64,000 nt of DNA, from positions 340,231 to 404,230 of the forward strand of contig CAWKFA010000016.1 of the NCBI GenBank assembly GCA_963848825.1, written 5' to 3'. Below the pieces are notes generated by a model that made no database searches, had not been told where the DNA came from, and saw only the letters and a list, made by a program, of their open reading frames with translations. A program made the position numbers and the translations under genes. Shown here piece after piece: positions 37,298 to 49,321 of the stretch (position 1 is its first letter; the number at the start of each line of letters is the position of its first letter). Source of the DNA: CAVVSQ01 sp963848825 (GTDB taxonomy: Bacteria > Planctomycetota > Planctomycetia > Gemmatales > Gemmataceae).

Positions 37298-40200
37298 TTA
37301 GGTTGAGATGGGATCTATTGCTGGCTCTCCGTTTGCATCCACGGGCGATTTAAAGACCAGGTACAGGACACGGACGACAAAAAGCGACATGATCATCGCG
37401 CTCAAGACGCCGCCAATAACGACGGTGGCCAGCGGCCGCTGTACTTCGGCGCCCATGCCCGTGCTAAATGCCATCGGCACAAAGCCCAGACTGGCCACGA
37501 GGGTAGTCATCAACACGGGTCGCAAGCGCGTGACCGCGGCCTGGCGAACTGCCACGTCCAGCGGCAGCCCTTTTTGGCGAAGTTGCCGGATGTAAGAGAC
37601 CAGGATCATGTCATCGAGTACCGCCACGCCGGACATGGCGATAAAACCCACCGCGGCGGGAATGGAGAAAGGCATGTCCCGAATCCACAAGGCAAAAATA
37701 CCGCCGACAGCGCCGAAGGGAACCCCCGTGAACACGCGAATCGTGTCGATCATGTTGCCGTAGGTAACATACAAAAGCCCGCATATGAGAACGAGGGCCA
37801 GGGGCACGACGACAAGCAGCCGATTGCGAGAACTCACTAGGTGTTCCCACTGGCCGCCCCACTCGAGATGGTAGCGGCCCTTCAGGCCCAGTTTCTCGGC
37901 GGTGATTTTTTGCTGGGCCTCGGCCACGACACTGCCCAGGTCCCGCTGCCGCGCATCGATATTGGCAGTTACCGTGATGCGACGCTGGCCCCATTCGCGC
38001 GTGATGGTGGAGGGACTGTCTTCGATGACCTCGACGGTGGCCAGCCGCGCCAGGGGCAGTCGCTCTCCCTTGGCGGTGATTACCGGCAGTTCCTCGATGG
38101 CTTTTTTGGCGTCTTCGCTGCTGTCCCGCGTGCCTCGATATCTTTCGGGCAGACGGATAACAAGGGGAAAACGAAACTGACCTTCCACGACCTCGCCGAG
38201 GTGCATGCCGCCCAGGGACTCCACAAGATCGAGGACTGCCTTGGCCGGAATGCCGTGGCGGGCTATTTCATCTTGCTTGATTTTGATTTGCAGAACGGGC
38301 ACGCCCGTGATCGCTTCCACGTTCACGTCGGTGCTACCCACCACGGACTTGAGGGCTTTTTCGACATCACGGGCCTTGCTTTGCAAAATCTTGAGGTCGT
38401 CGCCAAAGATCTTGACGGCCAGGTCGGCTTTAACGCCGGCCACCATCTCGTCGAGGCGCGATTTGATCGGTTGCCCGTAAGAAAAACGGGGCCCAAGGAA
38501 GGGCCGGAGCTCTTTTTGAATAAGGTCGGTAACTTCGGCCTGGGTAGCGGCCTTCGTCCAGGAATGGCGTGGTTTGAGGCTGATGAAGATATCCGTCAAT
38601 TCCAGGCCCATGGGGTCCGTGGCAATTTCCGCGGTGCCTATGCGACACCAGACGTGGCTCACTTCATCCGGACACGCTTTCAATAGGGCTCGTTCGATGC
38701 GGGTATTGTCCTCGATGGAGCGTTCGATGGGTGTGTCCGCGAGGCGCACGGCGTTGATTTCAATGGCCCCTTCCGACAGCGTGGGAATGAACTCGGACCC
38801 GAGGTTGGGGGCGACGAACCCGAAGGCCACCACCAGAACAATGAGGGCCAAGGCGATTACCAGGCCCTTGTGACGCATGGAGAAATCCAGCATCGGATTG
38901 TGAATGGCGTGCGCGAGCCGCATGAACAGCGGTTCGCGTTCATCGATTCTTTTGGGCAGGAGCAGGCTGGCCAGCACCGGCATGAGCGTCATCGACAGAA
39001 CCATGGAACCAGCCAGCGCGAAGATAATGGTGAGCGCCATCGGCCGGAACATCTTGCCCTCGATACCTTCCAGCGTCAAGATCGGCAGGTAGACGATCAT
39101 GATGATGAGCTCGCCAAACAGCGTCGGCTTGCGCACTTCGACGGCCGCCTCGCGAATCATCTCCAGCTTGCTTTTTTGCGCAAGTCGCCATGGGCGATAT
39201 GCCGGACGCAATTTTCGATCATCACCACGGAGCTGTCCACGATCATGCCGAAGTCGATGGCGCCCAGGCTGAGCAAGCTGGCGGCAATGCCGAAACGAAG
39301 CATGCCGGAAAAGGCACATAGCATGGAGAGCGGGATGGCCAATGTGACGATGGCGGCGGCGCGGAGGTTGCCCAGAAAAAGAAACAGTACCGCGATGACC
39401 AGGAGCCCTGCCTCGAAGAGGTTGTCGCGGACCGTCTGAATGACGTAATCGATTAGTTCCGTGCGATCGTAGACGGTTTGCACCTGCACGTTGGCGGGCA
39501 GCGCGGACTTGATTTCGTCCAGCTTCTTTTTCAGCGACCAGGTGACCTGATGACTGTTCTCCCCCATAAGCATGAAGCCAAGACCGAGGACGACTTCGCC
39601 CTTGCCGTCGGCAGTCACCGCGCCGCGGCGAATTTCGTGGCCAATCTCCACGTCGGCCACGTCGGCTATTTGGATGGGCACGCCATCCTTGGCGGTGATG
39701 ACGATGCCCTTGATTTCCTCGACATTGACCGTACGGCCCAGGCCCTGGACCAAGAGCATCTGGCTTTGGCGGCGGATGTTGCCGCCGCCGACGTTGCGAT
39801 TGTTCTTCTGGACCGCTTCGCTGACTTCGTCAAAGGTTATCTTGTGGCGTTCGAGTTTGTTCGGATCGATTCGTATTTGATACTGCTTTTCATGGCCGCC
39901 CCAGCTATTGATTTCCGCGGCCCCTTTGACGGTGCGCAGCTTCGGCTTCACGATCCAGTCTTGCAGCGTGCCGCAATTCGGTGACGTCGTTGCCCTGCCC
40001 TGTCACGACGTAGTGGAAAACTTCGCCCAGGCCGGTCGCCACCGGCCCCATTTTGGGCCGTTCGATGCCGCCGGGTAGCTGCGACCGTGGTCAGGCGTTC
40101 GTTGACCAGTTGCCGGGCAAAATAAATGTCCGTGTCATCCTCAAAGGTAACGACGACCTGAGACAGCCCGAACTGGGAGATCGAACGCAGTTGCGCGATC

Positions 40201-40434
40201 TTCGGCAAGCCCACTGAGGACCTGCTCGATGGGAAACGTAATCTGCTGTTCGATTTCTTCCGGTCCAAGGGCGGGGGCAACCGTGTTGATCTGCACTTGT
40301 ACCGGCGTCGTGTCCGGGAAAGCGTCGATGTCGAGCCGGCCCAGAGACATGCCCCCAACGACGGCGAACGCCAACGTCGCCAGGATGACCAGCAGGCGAT
40401 GCTTGAGCGAAATATCGATGATCCAGTTCAGCAC
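37298..40434 (-). CDS. Heavy-metal efflux RND transporter, CzcA/CusA family; frameshifted
   Basis: The N-terminus ('IIDISLKHRLLVILATLAF', 'DIDAFPDTTPVQVQINT', 'QQITFPIE') is typical of HME-RND pumps. The body carries 'GAIDFGMIVDSSVVMIEN' (the transmembrane acidic residue for proton relay) and the second-half helices ('MPFSIPAAVGFIAMSGVAVL'). The C-terminus ends 'LFVVRVLYLVF'. The reading frame breaks near 40205, 40080, 39972 and 39175, so the ~1045-residue pump is reconstructed; this length matches the family. It exports divalent or monovalent heavy metals across the envelope with the adaptor upstream. No outer-membrane TolC-like factor is in the cluster. The usual 'GVAVLNG' reads 'GVAVLDD' here. 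Confidence 0.9.
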
Positions 40435-40507
40435 GGCACGTCCTCACACGGCAACAATCTTCAGGGAACCGCAGTCAGCCCGCACGGGGCTGTCAATGGC
40501 CGCAGCC

Positions 40508-42169
40508 TCAGCCCTCGCCGAGGCTGTTCTTCAAGAGTTCGGCACGCAGCACCGCGCTGTTTTTGGTCGCAATCACCTCGCCAGGTAAAATGCCGGCGAT
40601 GATTTCGGTATAGTCGCCGTTTATCACGCCAGGCCGCACCGTCCGCACGTGGAAGACCTTGGGCGCGCCAGCGCTCAGAAAATTCTTGTCACGCACAAAA
40701 ACGACGTGGCAATCCTTTTCCCAGTGAAGTGCCTCGTTGGGCACCACGATGGCGTTTTTCTCCTCGCGCAGGACGACGCGGCCCCTGCCGAAGGTGTTCG
40801 CGAGCAACTTGCCCTCTGGGTTGGGCAGATTGACACGTACCTGCACGGCCCGCGTCTTTTCGTCGACGGCCTTGCTGATCCAGACCAGCTCCCCGGCGAC
40901 TTCTTGATCATTGCCGTCGGGACGAAAGCGCACCAGTTGCCCGGGCACTCCATCCGTGTCATTGCGTTGGCGCAGGTATTTCACGTCCTCGTTGCGAACG
41001 TTGAGAAGCAGCCACATTTGGCTGGTGTCGGTGATAACGAACAACGTTTTCGAGGCATCGACCATTTCACCAGGCACGACTTTACTCGCGGTAACGATGC
41101 CATCACGCGAGGCGAGCACGGGAATCAGGTTGGCGGTGGTCGCGCGATAATCAAGCTTTTGGGTCAATGATTCCGGAATTCCAAGAAAGAGCAACCGTTT
41201 ACTTAGCGCTTCGGGAGATAGCCCGTGGACATCCTCCACCCGTGCCGGCAATCCCAGGTTGAGGAGAGCTTGCTGGCTGGTTAACAGACGTATGTGCGCC
41301 TCCTGCATGGCGGTGTCGGCTTCCAGCAGCCTGGACTGGGACACGGCGCCTTGTTGTGCGATGGCGTTGAGGTTGGCGAGGGTTTTGTTACGCAATTCGT
41401 ATTGGGCATGGGATTGCAAGAACTCGGCCTTGGCCTTCCCTACTTCGATGGAATCCACCAGGGCCAGGACATCGCCACGCTTTACCTGGGAACCCATCTG
41501 GCCCTGGGGGGCCACGTACCAAACACGACCAGGCACGGGCGTAAAGATCGGCGCGACGCGCGGTCCCTCGAAAGTGATTTCACCGCTGGCGATGACGGTC
41601 TCCAGGATGGCGGCTTCCGAAACGGGCGCAATGTCGATCCCCATCTTGTCCATGACTTCCTGGGAGGCAAACTGGATGCGATGTTCGTGCAGTTTGCACT
41701 TCTGATTGTTTTCCGGCCTCTCTTTCAAGTCGAGGGCACGGCGGGCGCGGTCCAAATCGCCCTGCGTGATTGTGGGTATTACTGCCAGCTGAGCTATTTC
41801 AGGCCGCTCCAGCGGGCAATTATGAATGCCGTGCGTGCGGCACCAGCTGGATTTGATCTTCGGCAGCAGGGACTCAATACACTCCACGCAAATTGATTCG
41901 GGAACGCTGTGTTCCTTGCACCAATCCTCGTCAGCGTTGCCGCCGTTGCCGGTCAACTCCGAAAACTTGGGAAGAGCCCAGCCGGAGACGTGGCCCCAGT
42001 AGGCCAATCCTGCCAAAAGTGCCAGCACGAGCGCGGTGGGAAGGCCGCGACGAACCCATCCTGACCACGAGGTATCCGCGACGGGCGTTTTTTCCGGGCG
42101 ATTTAGCGCGGCTGAATTGGCCACCTGCGGGGTGGACGATGTTTCCAATATGTGGACGGAGTCCTTCAT
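40508..42169 (-). CDS. RND efflux periplasmic adaptor, CzcB/CusB family, with N-terminal Cys/His metal motif
   Basis: 553 residues, intact. After a single membrane helix ('ALVLALLAGLAYWGHVSGW', ~residues 45-63) comes a Cys/His module: 'EDWCKEHSVPESICVECI' and 'SSWCRTHGIHNCPLERPE' (~80-125). The adaptor fold follows: lipoyl half ('VPGRVWYVAPQGQMGSQVK'), helical hairpin ('SHAQYELRNKTLANLNAIA'), second lipoyl half ('VLASRDGIVTASKVVPGEMV') and beta-barrel ('LVRFRPDGNDQEVAGELVW'). It bridges the inner-membrane pump to the outer membrane. The N-terminal module is not part of the standard adaptor and probably binds metal. It reads 74 bases ahead of the pump gene. Confidence 0.9.
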   Translation of the reverse strand: MKDSVHILETSSTPQVANSAALNRPEKTPVADTSWSGWVRRGLPTALVLALLAGLAYWGHVSGWALPKFSELTGNGGNADEDWCKEHSVPESICVECIESLLPKIKSSWCRTHGIHNCPLERPEIAQLAVIPTITQGDLDRARRALDLKERPENNQKCKLHEHRIQFASQEVMDKMGIDIAPVSEAAILETVIASGEITFEGPRVAPIFTPVPGRVWYVAPQGQMGSQVKRGDVLALVDSIEVGKAKAEFLQSHAQYELRNKTLANLNAIAQQGAVSQSRLLEADTAMQEAHIRLLTSQQALLNLGLPARVEDVHGLSPEALSKRLLFLGIPESLTQKLDYRATTANLIPVLASRDGIVTASKVVPGEMVDASKTLFVITDTSQMWLLLNVRNEDVKYLRQRNDTDGVPGQLVRFRPDGNDQEVAGELVWISKAVDEKTRAVQVRVNLPNPEGKLLANTFGRGRVVLREEKNAIVVPNEALHWEKDCHVVFVRDKNFLSAGAPKVFHVRTVRPGVINGDYTEIIAGILPGEVIATKNSAVLRAELLKNSLGEG

Positions 42170-42313
42170 GGGACGTTCCCTTGCTGTTGTTTTTTTTGAA
42201 ACCCTTGGATCGATCGATTAGGTAGCCCAAGTCGCGGTCAATGGCGATGACAGGCGTATGCAAGGCTCGACCAGTTGGCCGAGGCCCCGCCATTTGCGCA
42301 GTACTTAAATGGA

Positions 42314-42791
42314 TCAGGCTCGCGGCGGGCGAATGAGGCCGTCGCAGAAAGGTGGGATGTGAAAGAATTGTTCCTCGTTCAAACACTCCCCTTCGCAAAC
42401 GAAGGAGGGAGGCAAAACAGCAAGCGATTCAAGGCAGGGCACCTTCGCCACGCTGCAAAGGACGCAGCCGCCCGGACATGGGCAGGAATGCTTGGCTGGC
42501 CCGTTCGGGCAGCATGGACAGGACGGGTCCGATGGTGCGCCGGGGCGGTCCTGGGAAGGCGATTGAGCATCGGTGCCACTGGGCACGCCTCGCTCGGAGT
42601 TCGAGTGCTCAACGGGCGGGTGTCGCTGGGCGCAGTGTCTGCAGCGCGAAGGTATCCTGGATTCGGGCGCTGGCGTGCGGTCGGCGAAATACGCTGGCGC
42701 AAGCGGCGAAAGCCAGATTGACGCACGTGTTCATTGACAGGTACGTCAACAGGCAGATACAGGACACCAGGCGTATCCAGGTTGAGCTCAT
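42314..42791 (-). CDS. Small exported Cys-rich protein upstream of the metal-efflux genes; frameshifted
   Basis: Starts with a signal-peptide-like segment ('SCICLLTYLSMNTCVNLAFA') at ATG 42791. After a frameshift near 42640 it continues 'CRHCAQRHPPVEHSNSER' and then a dense Cys cluster: 'CPCCPNGPAKHSCPCPGG', 'CVLCSVAKVPC' and 'VCEGECLNEEQ'. It ends 'PPFCDGLIRPPRA'. At least eleven cysteines fall within ~60 residues, most in CPC or CxxC pairs, which suggests metal binding. It is the first gene of the efflux cluster on this strand. I know of no named family; Cys-rich proteins beside RND genes do occur in related genomes. Confidence 0.6.
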
Positions 42792-43134
42792 TTTCTCCGA
42801 TCAAGGCTGACTCGTTGGCTGATTAGCACGCATTAGCTGTATCCCATCCTACTTTCATCGAGCAACTGCATCAATAGTGTTCAACTTTTATTGAATGGGG
42901 CAAACCAAGAAGCAAGTACATGGCCATTGGGAAACTGCTTGAAGCTGGCTATCTGGGCGACTTGGTCGGGCGGCACCGATCTTTCCGCCACCCCTTCTAT
43001 CCTGCAAAAAGGGCAAAGACGGCACGACCGTTAAACCGATAATAATCGTGGCCTTTGGATTTTCCGATCAGGCCCTCCGTACCTGCCCGTAAATGGGCCG
43101 GGGGAAGGGCGCGCTCGTCAAAGGGGTCCGTGCC
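42792..43134. other. Divergent intergenic region, no gene seen
   Basis: Lies between the minus-strand metal-efflux cluster and the plus-strand BBP7 gene. It is less GC-rich around 42830-42910, as expected for promoters, but no clear -10/-35 pair stands out and no coding frame is convincing. Confidence 0.5.
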
Positions 43135-44426
43135 ATGCAGCGATGTTGGATTGCCATCCTTGGTGGACTGTTGCTGGCCGGCTCTTCTCGTGCCCAGCCT
43201 CCTGAAGATAGTTTCGAGTTGCCCAAGCCGACTCCCGTCGCGCCAGCCGCCCCGTCCGTGTCTTCTTCCCCCTCCACGCCGATAACCATCGAACAGCCCG
43301 CGACGGTAGTCACTACCTCAGAAATTGTCGGCGAGCCCGTCATGGAAGGAACCCCTGTGTCGGAAGGGTGGCGATTCTGGGCTCGTGCCGACTATGCCCT
43401 GGGTTGGTTGAAAGGGAAATCGCTGCCGCCGTTGGCCACCACGAGCCCGCCAGGTACGGCTCAAGCCAGCGCCGGCGTCAGGGAGCGGCCAATACCCGTG
43501 TTCTTATTGGCGAGACCCCGCTGCGCGAAGATGTTCGCTCCATGGGCCGGTTCGATTTTGGTATGTGGTTCGACCCGGCAAGGACCCTCGGGGTGAGTGC
43601 TGGCTTTTTTGTCACCGAGAGCAAGGGCAAGGCGTTCAATGCCGTCTCGGATGGCAGCACCATCATTGCACGCCCTTTCACGGATGACACCACGGCCAAG
43701 CCCAGTTCGGTGCTTGTCTCTTTTCCCGGCATCAGCTCGGGCTCCGTTCGAGTTTTCGCGAGTTCGGAGACCTTCTGGGGAGCGAATCTGGACATCAAGG
43801 AACATGTGGCCTCCAACGAGTGGTGGCGCCTGGAATCCTTGTTCGGCTATCGCTACCTGCATTACGACGAAGGTCTGAACATGCAACAGATCCTGAACCC
43901 GACGGGCGGCGCCTTCGTCACGGGCACCAAGACCGTGGCCACCGACAGTTTTCAGACCAAAAACGACTTCAATGGCATCGAATTCGGCTTCAACACCGAA
44001 GTCTTCCGCGACCGTTGGTCGCTAGAAATCCTCACCAAGCTCGGGGTCGGTGACATCCGCCGGGAAGTGTCCATCAATGGCAGCACGCAAACCAGCGTGC
44101 CCGGAAGCACCACGACGAACGGCGTGGGCGGGGTCTATGCACTTTCCAGCAATATCGGCAACCATTTCTCAAATAGCTGGGTGGTCGTTCCCGAGATGGG
44201 GCTGTCTCTTGGCTATCAAGTGTCGTCCAATGTTCGGTTACAACTAGGTTATTCGATCCTCTACCTGCAGGACATTGCCAGGGCCGGGGACCAGATCGAT
44301 TTCACGCTCAACCAAGCACTATTTCCACCCGCCATCACTACAAGCGCCGCCCGCCCGGCGTCCAATATCATCAAGTCGGACATTTGGGTACAAAGTATCA
44401 ATTTTGGCGTGCAAATCCGCTATTGA
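43135..44426 (+). CDS. BBP7-type outer-membrane beta-barrel protein; frameshifted
   Basis: ATG 43135 opens a signal peptide ('WIAILGGLLLAGSSRAQPPE'), then a Pro/Ser/Thr-rich linker. The barrel begins at 'GWRFWARADYALGWLKG', the characteristic first strand of planctomycete BBP7 proteins. A frameshift near 43480 separates this from the rest: 'VLIGETPLREDVRSMGRFDF', 'WRLESLFGYRYLHYDEGLNM', 'NDFNGIEFGFNTEVFRDRW', 'NVRLQLGYSILYLQDIARAG', ending 'SINFGVQIRY' with the aromatic last residue of outer-membrane barrels. About 430 residues. Possibly a porin-like or structural outer-membrane protein. Confidence 0.82.
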
Positions 44427-44745
44427 TAGTCTGCCGGCAATGCCGGTTCGCGCAGCGAATCGGGGTAGTCCGCATCCCATTTTCAAATCATTTCGCGTTT
44501 TCGTTCCATCCTGGCGACACAGCAAGCCGATTGGCCTCGTACGTACTCTCCCTGCATGCCTCATTGAGGCGTGCAGCGAAGACCCGGCAGCATTGTTTCG
44601 CCCGAAGAGTGTACGTCTGAACATTGGTGGAAACTCAAAAACCTCAAGACATCTGTTGGAGGAAACGAGCCTGGATGGAAGTGACGCGCGGGGCAAGCTT
44701 TCACGATTCCGCAAAATGCGAAGCAGCGCGAATCCTGGTATAATT

Positions 44746-44774
44746 TTGGATTCACGGCAAGTCCTGCGTATAAT
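44746..44774 (+). promoter_or_regulatory. Predicted promoter for the giant surface protein
   Basis: TTGGAT (44746-44751) and TATAAT (44769-44774) are spaced by 17 bases. They lie 132 bases before the surface-protein start. A second TATAAT lies at 44739-44744 without a matching -35. The rest of 44427-44906 shows no gene, so this is a ~480-base intergenic region with a long leader. Confidence 0.5.
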
Positions 44775-44906
44775 AACTCGTCTCCTGTCGGAGAGCGGAG
44801 CGTTAGACCCCCTTCACCGGACGAGTTCAGCCTAAACAGAATCGACGAATAGGCCATCCACTCACCTCTACTGAAACTGCCGATCCAAGACCTCGAGGAG
44901 CACTAC

Positions 44907-47900
44907 ATGCGCGGGCTGGCAAAACAGTTATTCGATATGCTGCGTCAACAATCATGGCTGCGTCGCAAGCCCAAACCCAAGGGCCAGGTTTTTCGCCGAA
45001 TGCAGCTGGAGGCGCTCGAGGACCGCTTTTTGCCCGCCACCAGCATCAATCAAATTATTCCGGCCGCCCTGACCGGAACGGCCTTTATCGACCACAACGC
45101 GAATGGCGTGCTCAACCCGGGAGAACTTGTACTCCCTGGAGCCAATATTACGCTGACGGGCAAAGATAGCCTGGGAAAAGCCGTAAGCGCCTCGGTGGTT
45201 ACCGATGTGAACGGTGTGTACAAGTTCCTGCAGGTCAACCCCGGCACCTACCAGCTTAGTTTGGCGACCAATGCGAGCTTTGTGAATGGCCTCGCCAGCG
45301 CCGGCAGCAACGGCGGCATCGTCAGCGGCAGCGTCATTTCCTCCATTTCGATAGGGCAAGGGGCAACCCTTGTCGGTTACAATTTGGCGGTCGAGGGGCT
45401 CGCGAATACAGCGGGCATTTCCCTGCGCCAATTCCTGTCGACGACGCTTCTTGTCGATGGCATCCCGGTTTTCTCCCAGTCTTCCCCTATCGGCAAAGCG
45501 GGCACGGGCCTCACTTACGCTGACGGTGCACCGCCGCCGGCATTTTTGACGGCGAGCGGCACCGGATCGCTCGCTGGTTTCGTCAGAGACAATGAGAGCG
45601 TTCCGAACGGTATTGCCAACGTCAAGATCGGGCTCGTCGGCGTTACTGCCGGCGGCGCCAACGCGGGCTTGCCGGTGAACTTTTCGACCACAACCGATGC
45701 CACGGGCGCCTATAAATTCAGCAATCTGGCAGCCGGCAGCTACTCCATCAACGTGATCACCCAGCCCGCCGGTTTCCGCGCGGGCGTCCCGACGCTGGGC
45801 AGCCTTGATGGTTTCATTCGCCAAAACGACGTCATCTCGGGCATTGACGTGACCACGACCGCGGCCACAGGTTACAATTTCACGGAAATTCACCTTCCCG
45901 AGTTAAGCGCCGCCATGCCGATGGAAGCGCACCTCGTGGATGACACTGCCGGTCCCGGCACCGGCGTCAATCTGCCTGGCGGCCTCGCGAGCGATTCGAT
46001 CACCTCCGATCCGACGATCGGCGGCCAGGTGATCAATGTCGGCTCCGTGACGAGCTTCACCGGCGCCCTCGATGGCGGGAACTCGATCACGCTGCCCAAT
46101 CCCAATGCGGATGGCATCTTCCTACTCAGTTCCGCCCTGATGAATCAGCTCGCTGGCGGTACGCTCGCGGATGGGCGCATACCTTGCAACTGAACGTCAC
46201 AGGTACTGGCGGCACCGCAAGTGCCTCGGTCTCTTTCACCTTGCAGACTGCCGCACCGACGAAGCCCGTCGTGCATCTGGACACGAACGCCGATCCGACC
46301 CAGACGGGCCGCATCGTGCCCACGGTCACTCCGGTTAACGTGGTCATCCAGGGAACCACGACACCAGGAGCGAGCGTCAGCTACTTTAGCGGCACAGCCA
46401 CGTCGGCGAAGGGGACCACCACCGCCAGCGCCAGTGGCGATTTCAGCTTCCCCGAAACCCTGACGAACGGGCCTAACGACTTCACCTTTATCGCGACGGA
46501 TACTGCCGGCAACGAAAGTCAAACGCAGGCAACATATGTTGTCGACCGCCCGCCGACAGGAACAGTGCCGAACGTCACCGTTACCTTCCCGGCGGCCAAT
46601 CAGATTCTGGACCTCGCGGCTGATTTCACCGACCCGGATACCTCGAACAGCATCTTGCAATTCAACACGACGCAGGGCGTCGTCAACGTAACGCTGGCAG
46701 ATGGGCAATCGCCCCAGACGGTGGCGAACTTCCTCGATTATGTAAAAAGCGGTCGTCTCGATAGCACCATCTTCCATCGCCTGGCATCAGGCTTCGTGCT
46801 CCAGGGCGGCGGCTTCACGCTCGAAGTGGCGCCGACAAGCATCATTCCGGTGACGACCGGCCCGTCCGTCAAGAACGAATTCCCGACAACAGTGCCCGCC
46901 GGCGGCGTCAACACCCGTGGCACGCTGGCCATGGCGAAATTTGGCAGCGACCCCAACAGTGCAACCAGTCAGTACTTCTTTAACCTCGCCAACAATACCG
47001 CCAATCTTGATGCCCAGAACGGCGGCTTCACCGTCTTCGCGCAGATCGCGGACGGCTTTAGCCAACGCATTGTGGACAACATGTCCTCGATCACGCCCAC
47101 AGACGAAAGTTCCGCCAAGGGCACAGCCATCAATGAAATCCAGCATGTTGTCATAAACGGTTCTCCGACCGGCGGCAGCTTCACGCTTAACTTGGCCGGC
47201 ACCGCCAGCACAGCGATTCCGTTTAACGCGACCGCGAGCCAGGTTGCCGCCGCGATCGCCGCACTGCCGGCCCCATCAGGCACCGGCACGATTGGCAGCG
47301 CCAATATAAGCGTCACCGGCAGCGCCGGTACCTTCGATATCACGTTCAAGGGCACCCTCGCCGGCACCAGCGTGGCGCAGCTTACGTCCTTCTCGAATTT
47401 GGTCGGCGGTAATTTGCCAAGCGTCACGGTGACGACCACCACGCCGGGTCAGGCCACCAATTCCGCCCTCAATCAGTTGCCGCTGACCAATTACACCGGA
47501 TCGCCCGCCACCTTCCCGACGGACGCCACCGCGGCTAACTTTGAAACAGTCAACAGCATCAAGATCATCCGCAATACCGAATTCTTGAAATACACCATCA
47601 CGAACAATACCAACCCGGGGGTGGCGCTGGCCTCGCTTGATCCGACCTTCAACAACCGCCTTACCCTGCAGTTCCTCAATCCGGGGGCGACGGCCCAGAC
47701 CACCAGCATCACGGTGGTGGCCACCGATTTGTCCAACCAGTCGGTAACCTCGACCTTTACCGTTACCGTAAACCCCTCCTCCTCGACACTGACTCCGACC
47801 ATCGCGGCGCAGACCTTTACCGCCTCCGCCAATAGTCCCAATGGCACGGCGGTCGGCAAGGTACAAGCCGCTGGGCAGGCACTGGGTACCACGATCACGA

Positions 47901-49291
47901 CGTATGCCATCACGGCCGGCAACACCAACAGTGCCTTCGCGATCGACACCCATACCGGACAGATCACGGTTGCCGACCATACTCAGCTGGACATCGCCAC
48001 CCATCCGACCTTCACGCTGACGGTCCAGGTCACGGACAGTGCTTCCCAGACCAGCACGGGTACCGTAACCATCAAGCTGGTCGCCAACACGGCGCCAAGC
48101 ATCGCGGACCAGACCTTCCAGGTGGCGGCAGGCACGATTGCCGGCACCATTATAGGCACGGTGGCGGCGTCCGGAGCAAATGGGCAGGCCGTCACCTATG
48201 CCATCACCAACGGCGACGGCACGTTTGCGATCAACAGCACCACCGGGCAACTCTCCGTCGCCAACGAAACGACGCTAAACTCGGCTCCCAACTCCGCCTT
48301 TGATCTCATCATTACGGTCAGCGACGCTAACAATCCCGCGCTGAGCGGCACAGCCACCATAGCCATCAATCGGACCGCCAACAGTCCGCCGACGGTTACC
48401 GCCAATCAGTTTTTCAATGTGACGGCTAATTCTGCGGGGGGAACTATCGTGGGCACTGTCGCTGCCACCGATCCCGACCCAGGTCAAACGAGATTATTTG
48501 CGATTACCGGGGGCAATGGTGCCGGCAACTTCCAGATCAACAATACGACCGGCCAGATTACCGTTTCTTCTGGCCCAGTGCTGGTCGCGGGAACTGTCTT
48601 TACCCTGCTGGTCACGGCGACGGACAATGACAGCACGCCGCTAACCAGCGCACCGACGGCTGTGACAATTGCCGTGGTGGTTTCCGGCTACCAGCCGTCG
48701 ATTACGGGCGGACAAACCTTTAGCGCGGTCGACGGCAGCCCAGTGGGTACGTCGGTCGGGACGGTGGTAGCCAGCAATCCGAATGGCAACCCGTTCACGT
48801 ATTCAATTACCGCCGGCAACAATAACAACACGTTCCAGATCGACCCGAATACCGGTCATATCAGCGTGGCGAACAATGCCCAACTCACGCGAGCACTGTT
48901 CACGACATTCACACTAACGGTACAAGTGACCGATGCCGGGTTCCCGCATCCCGTGAACGCGGCGGCCGTCACGATCAACGTGACCACGAATACCGCGCCG
49001 ACCATTACCGCACAGGCTTTTAGCGTGCCCCATACGAGTCCCGTGGGCTTTACATTCGGGCCCGTGGTGGCGACCGATCCCGACCCAGGCCAGACTATCT
49101 CTCATTACGCGATTACGGCAGGCAACACGGGGAATACGTTCACCATCGACCCAAGTTCGGGCATTCTCAAGGTCGCCGACACTACGGACCTGACCACGGC
49201 CCACTCGCCCTTTAACCTTACGGTCACGGTGGAGGACACCGATGCCAGGCCGCTGTTCAAATCGGCGGTCGTCACCGTCACGGTGACGTAA
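44907..49291 (+). CDS. Giant surface protein: LEALEDR motif, SdrD-B-like, cyclophilin and cadherin repeats; frameshifted
   Basis: ATG 44907 has GAGGAG seven bases upstream. Near residue 35 is 'RMQLEALEDRFLPAT', the LEPR-type motif at the start of many exported planctomycete surface proteins. Two SdrD B-like/Cna-B domains follow ('GTAFIDHNANGVLNPGELVL', 'DNESVPNGIANVKIGL'). After a frameshift near 46185 come an Ig-like domain and a cyclophilin-type peptidyl-prolyl isomerase (46640-47130: 'TVANFLDYVKSGRLDSTIFH', 'FVLQGGGF', 'GTLAMAKFGSDPNSATSQYF'). The C-terminus is five cadherin-like repeats of ~98 residues (47795-49290), each with 'FAI(D/N)..TG.I.V'. About 1460 residues. No C-terminal anchor is visible. 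Likely an adhesin or matrix protein. Confidence 0.82.
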
Positions 49292-49321
49292 GATCGGGAT
49301 GAGGAAGAAATCGACGACAAG

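Noticed and set aside
44427..44906. Possible gene in the 480-base gap before the surface protein
   Set aside because: Frames there lack ribosome sites and sensible composition; the region looks like promoter and leader.
47276..48250. 324-codon minus-strand frame opposite the cadherin repeats
   Set aside because: Gly/Arg-rich repetitive translation mirroring the Thr/Ala/Gly repeats on the other strand.
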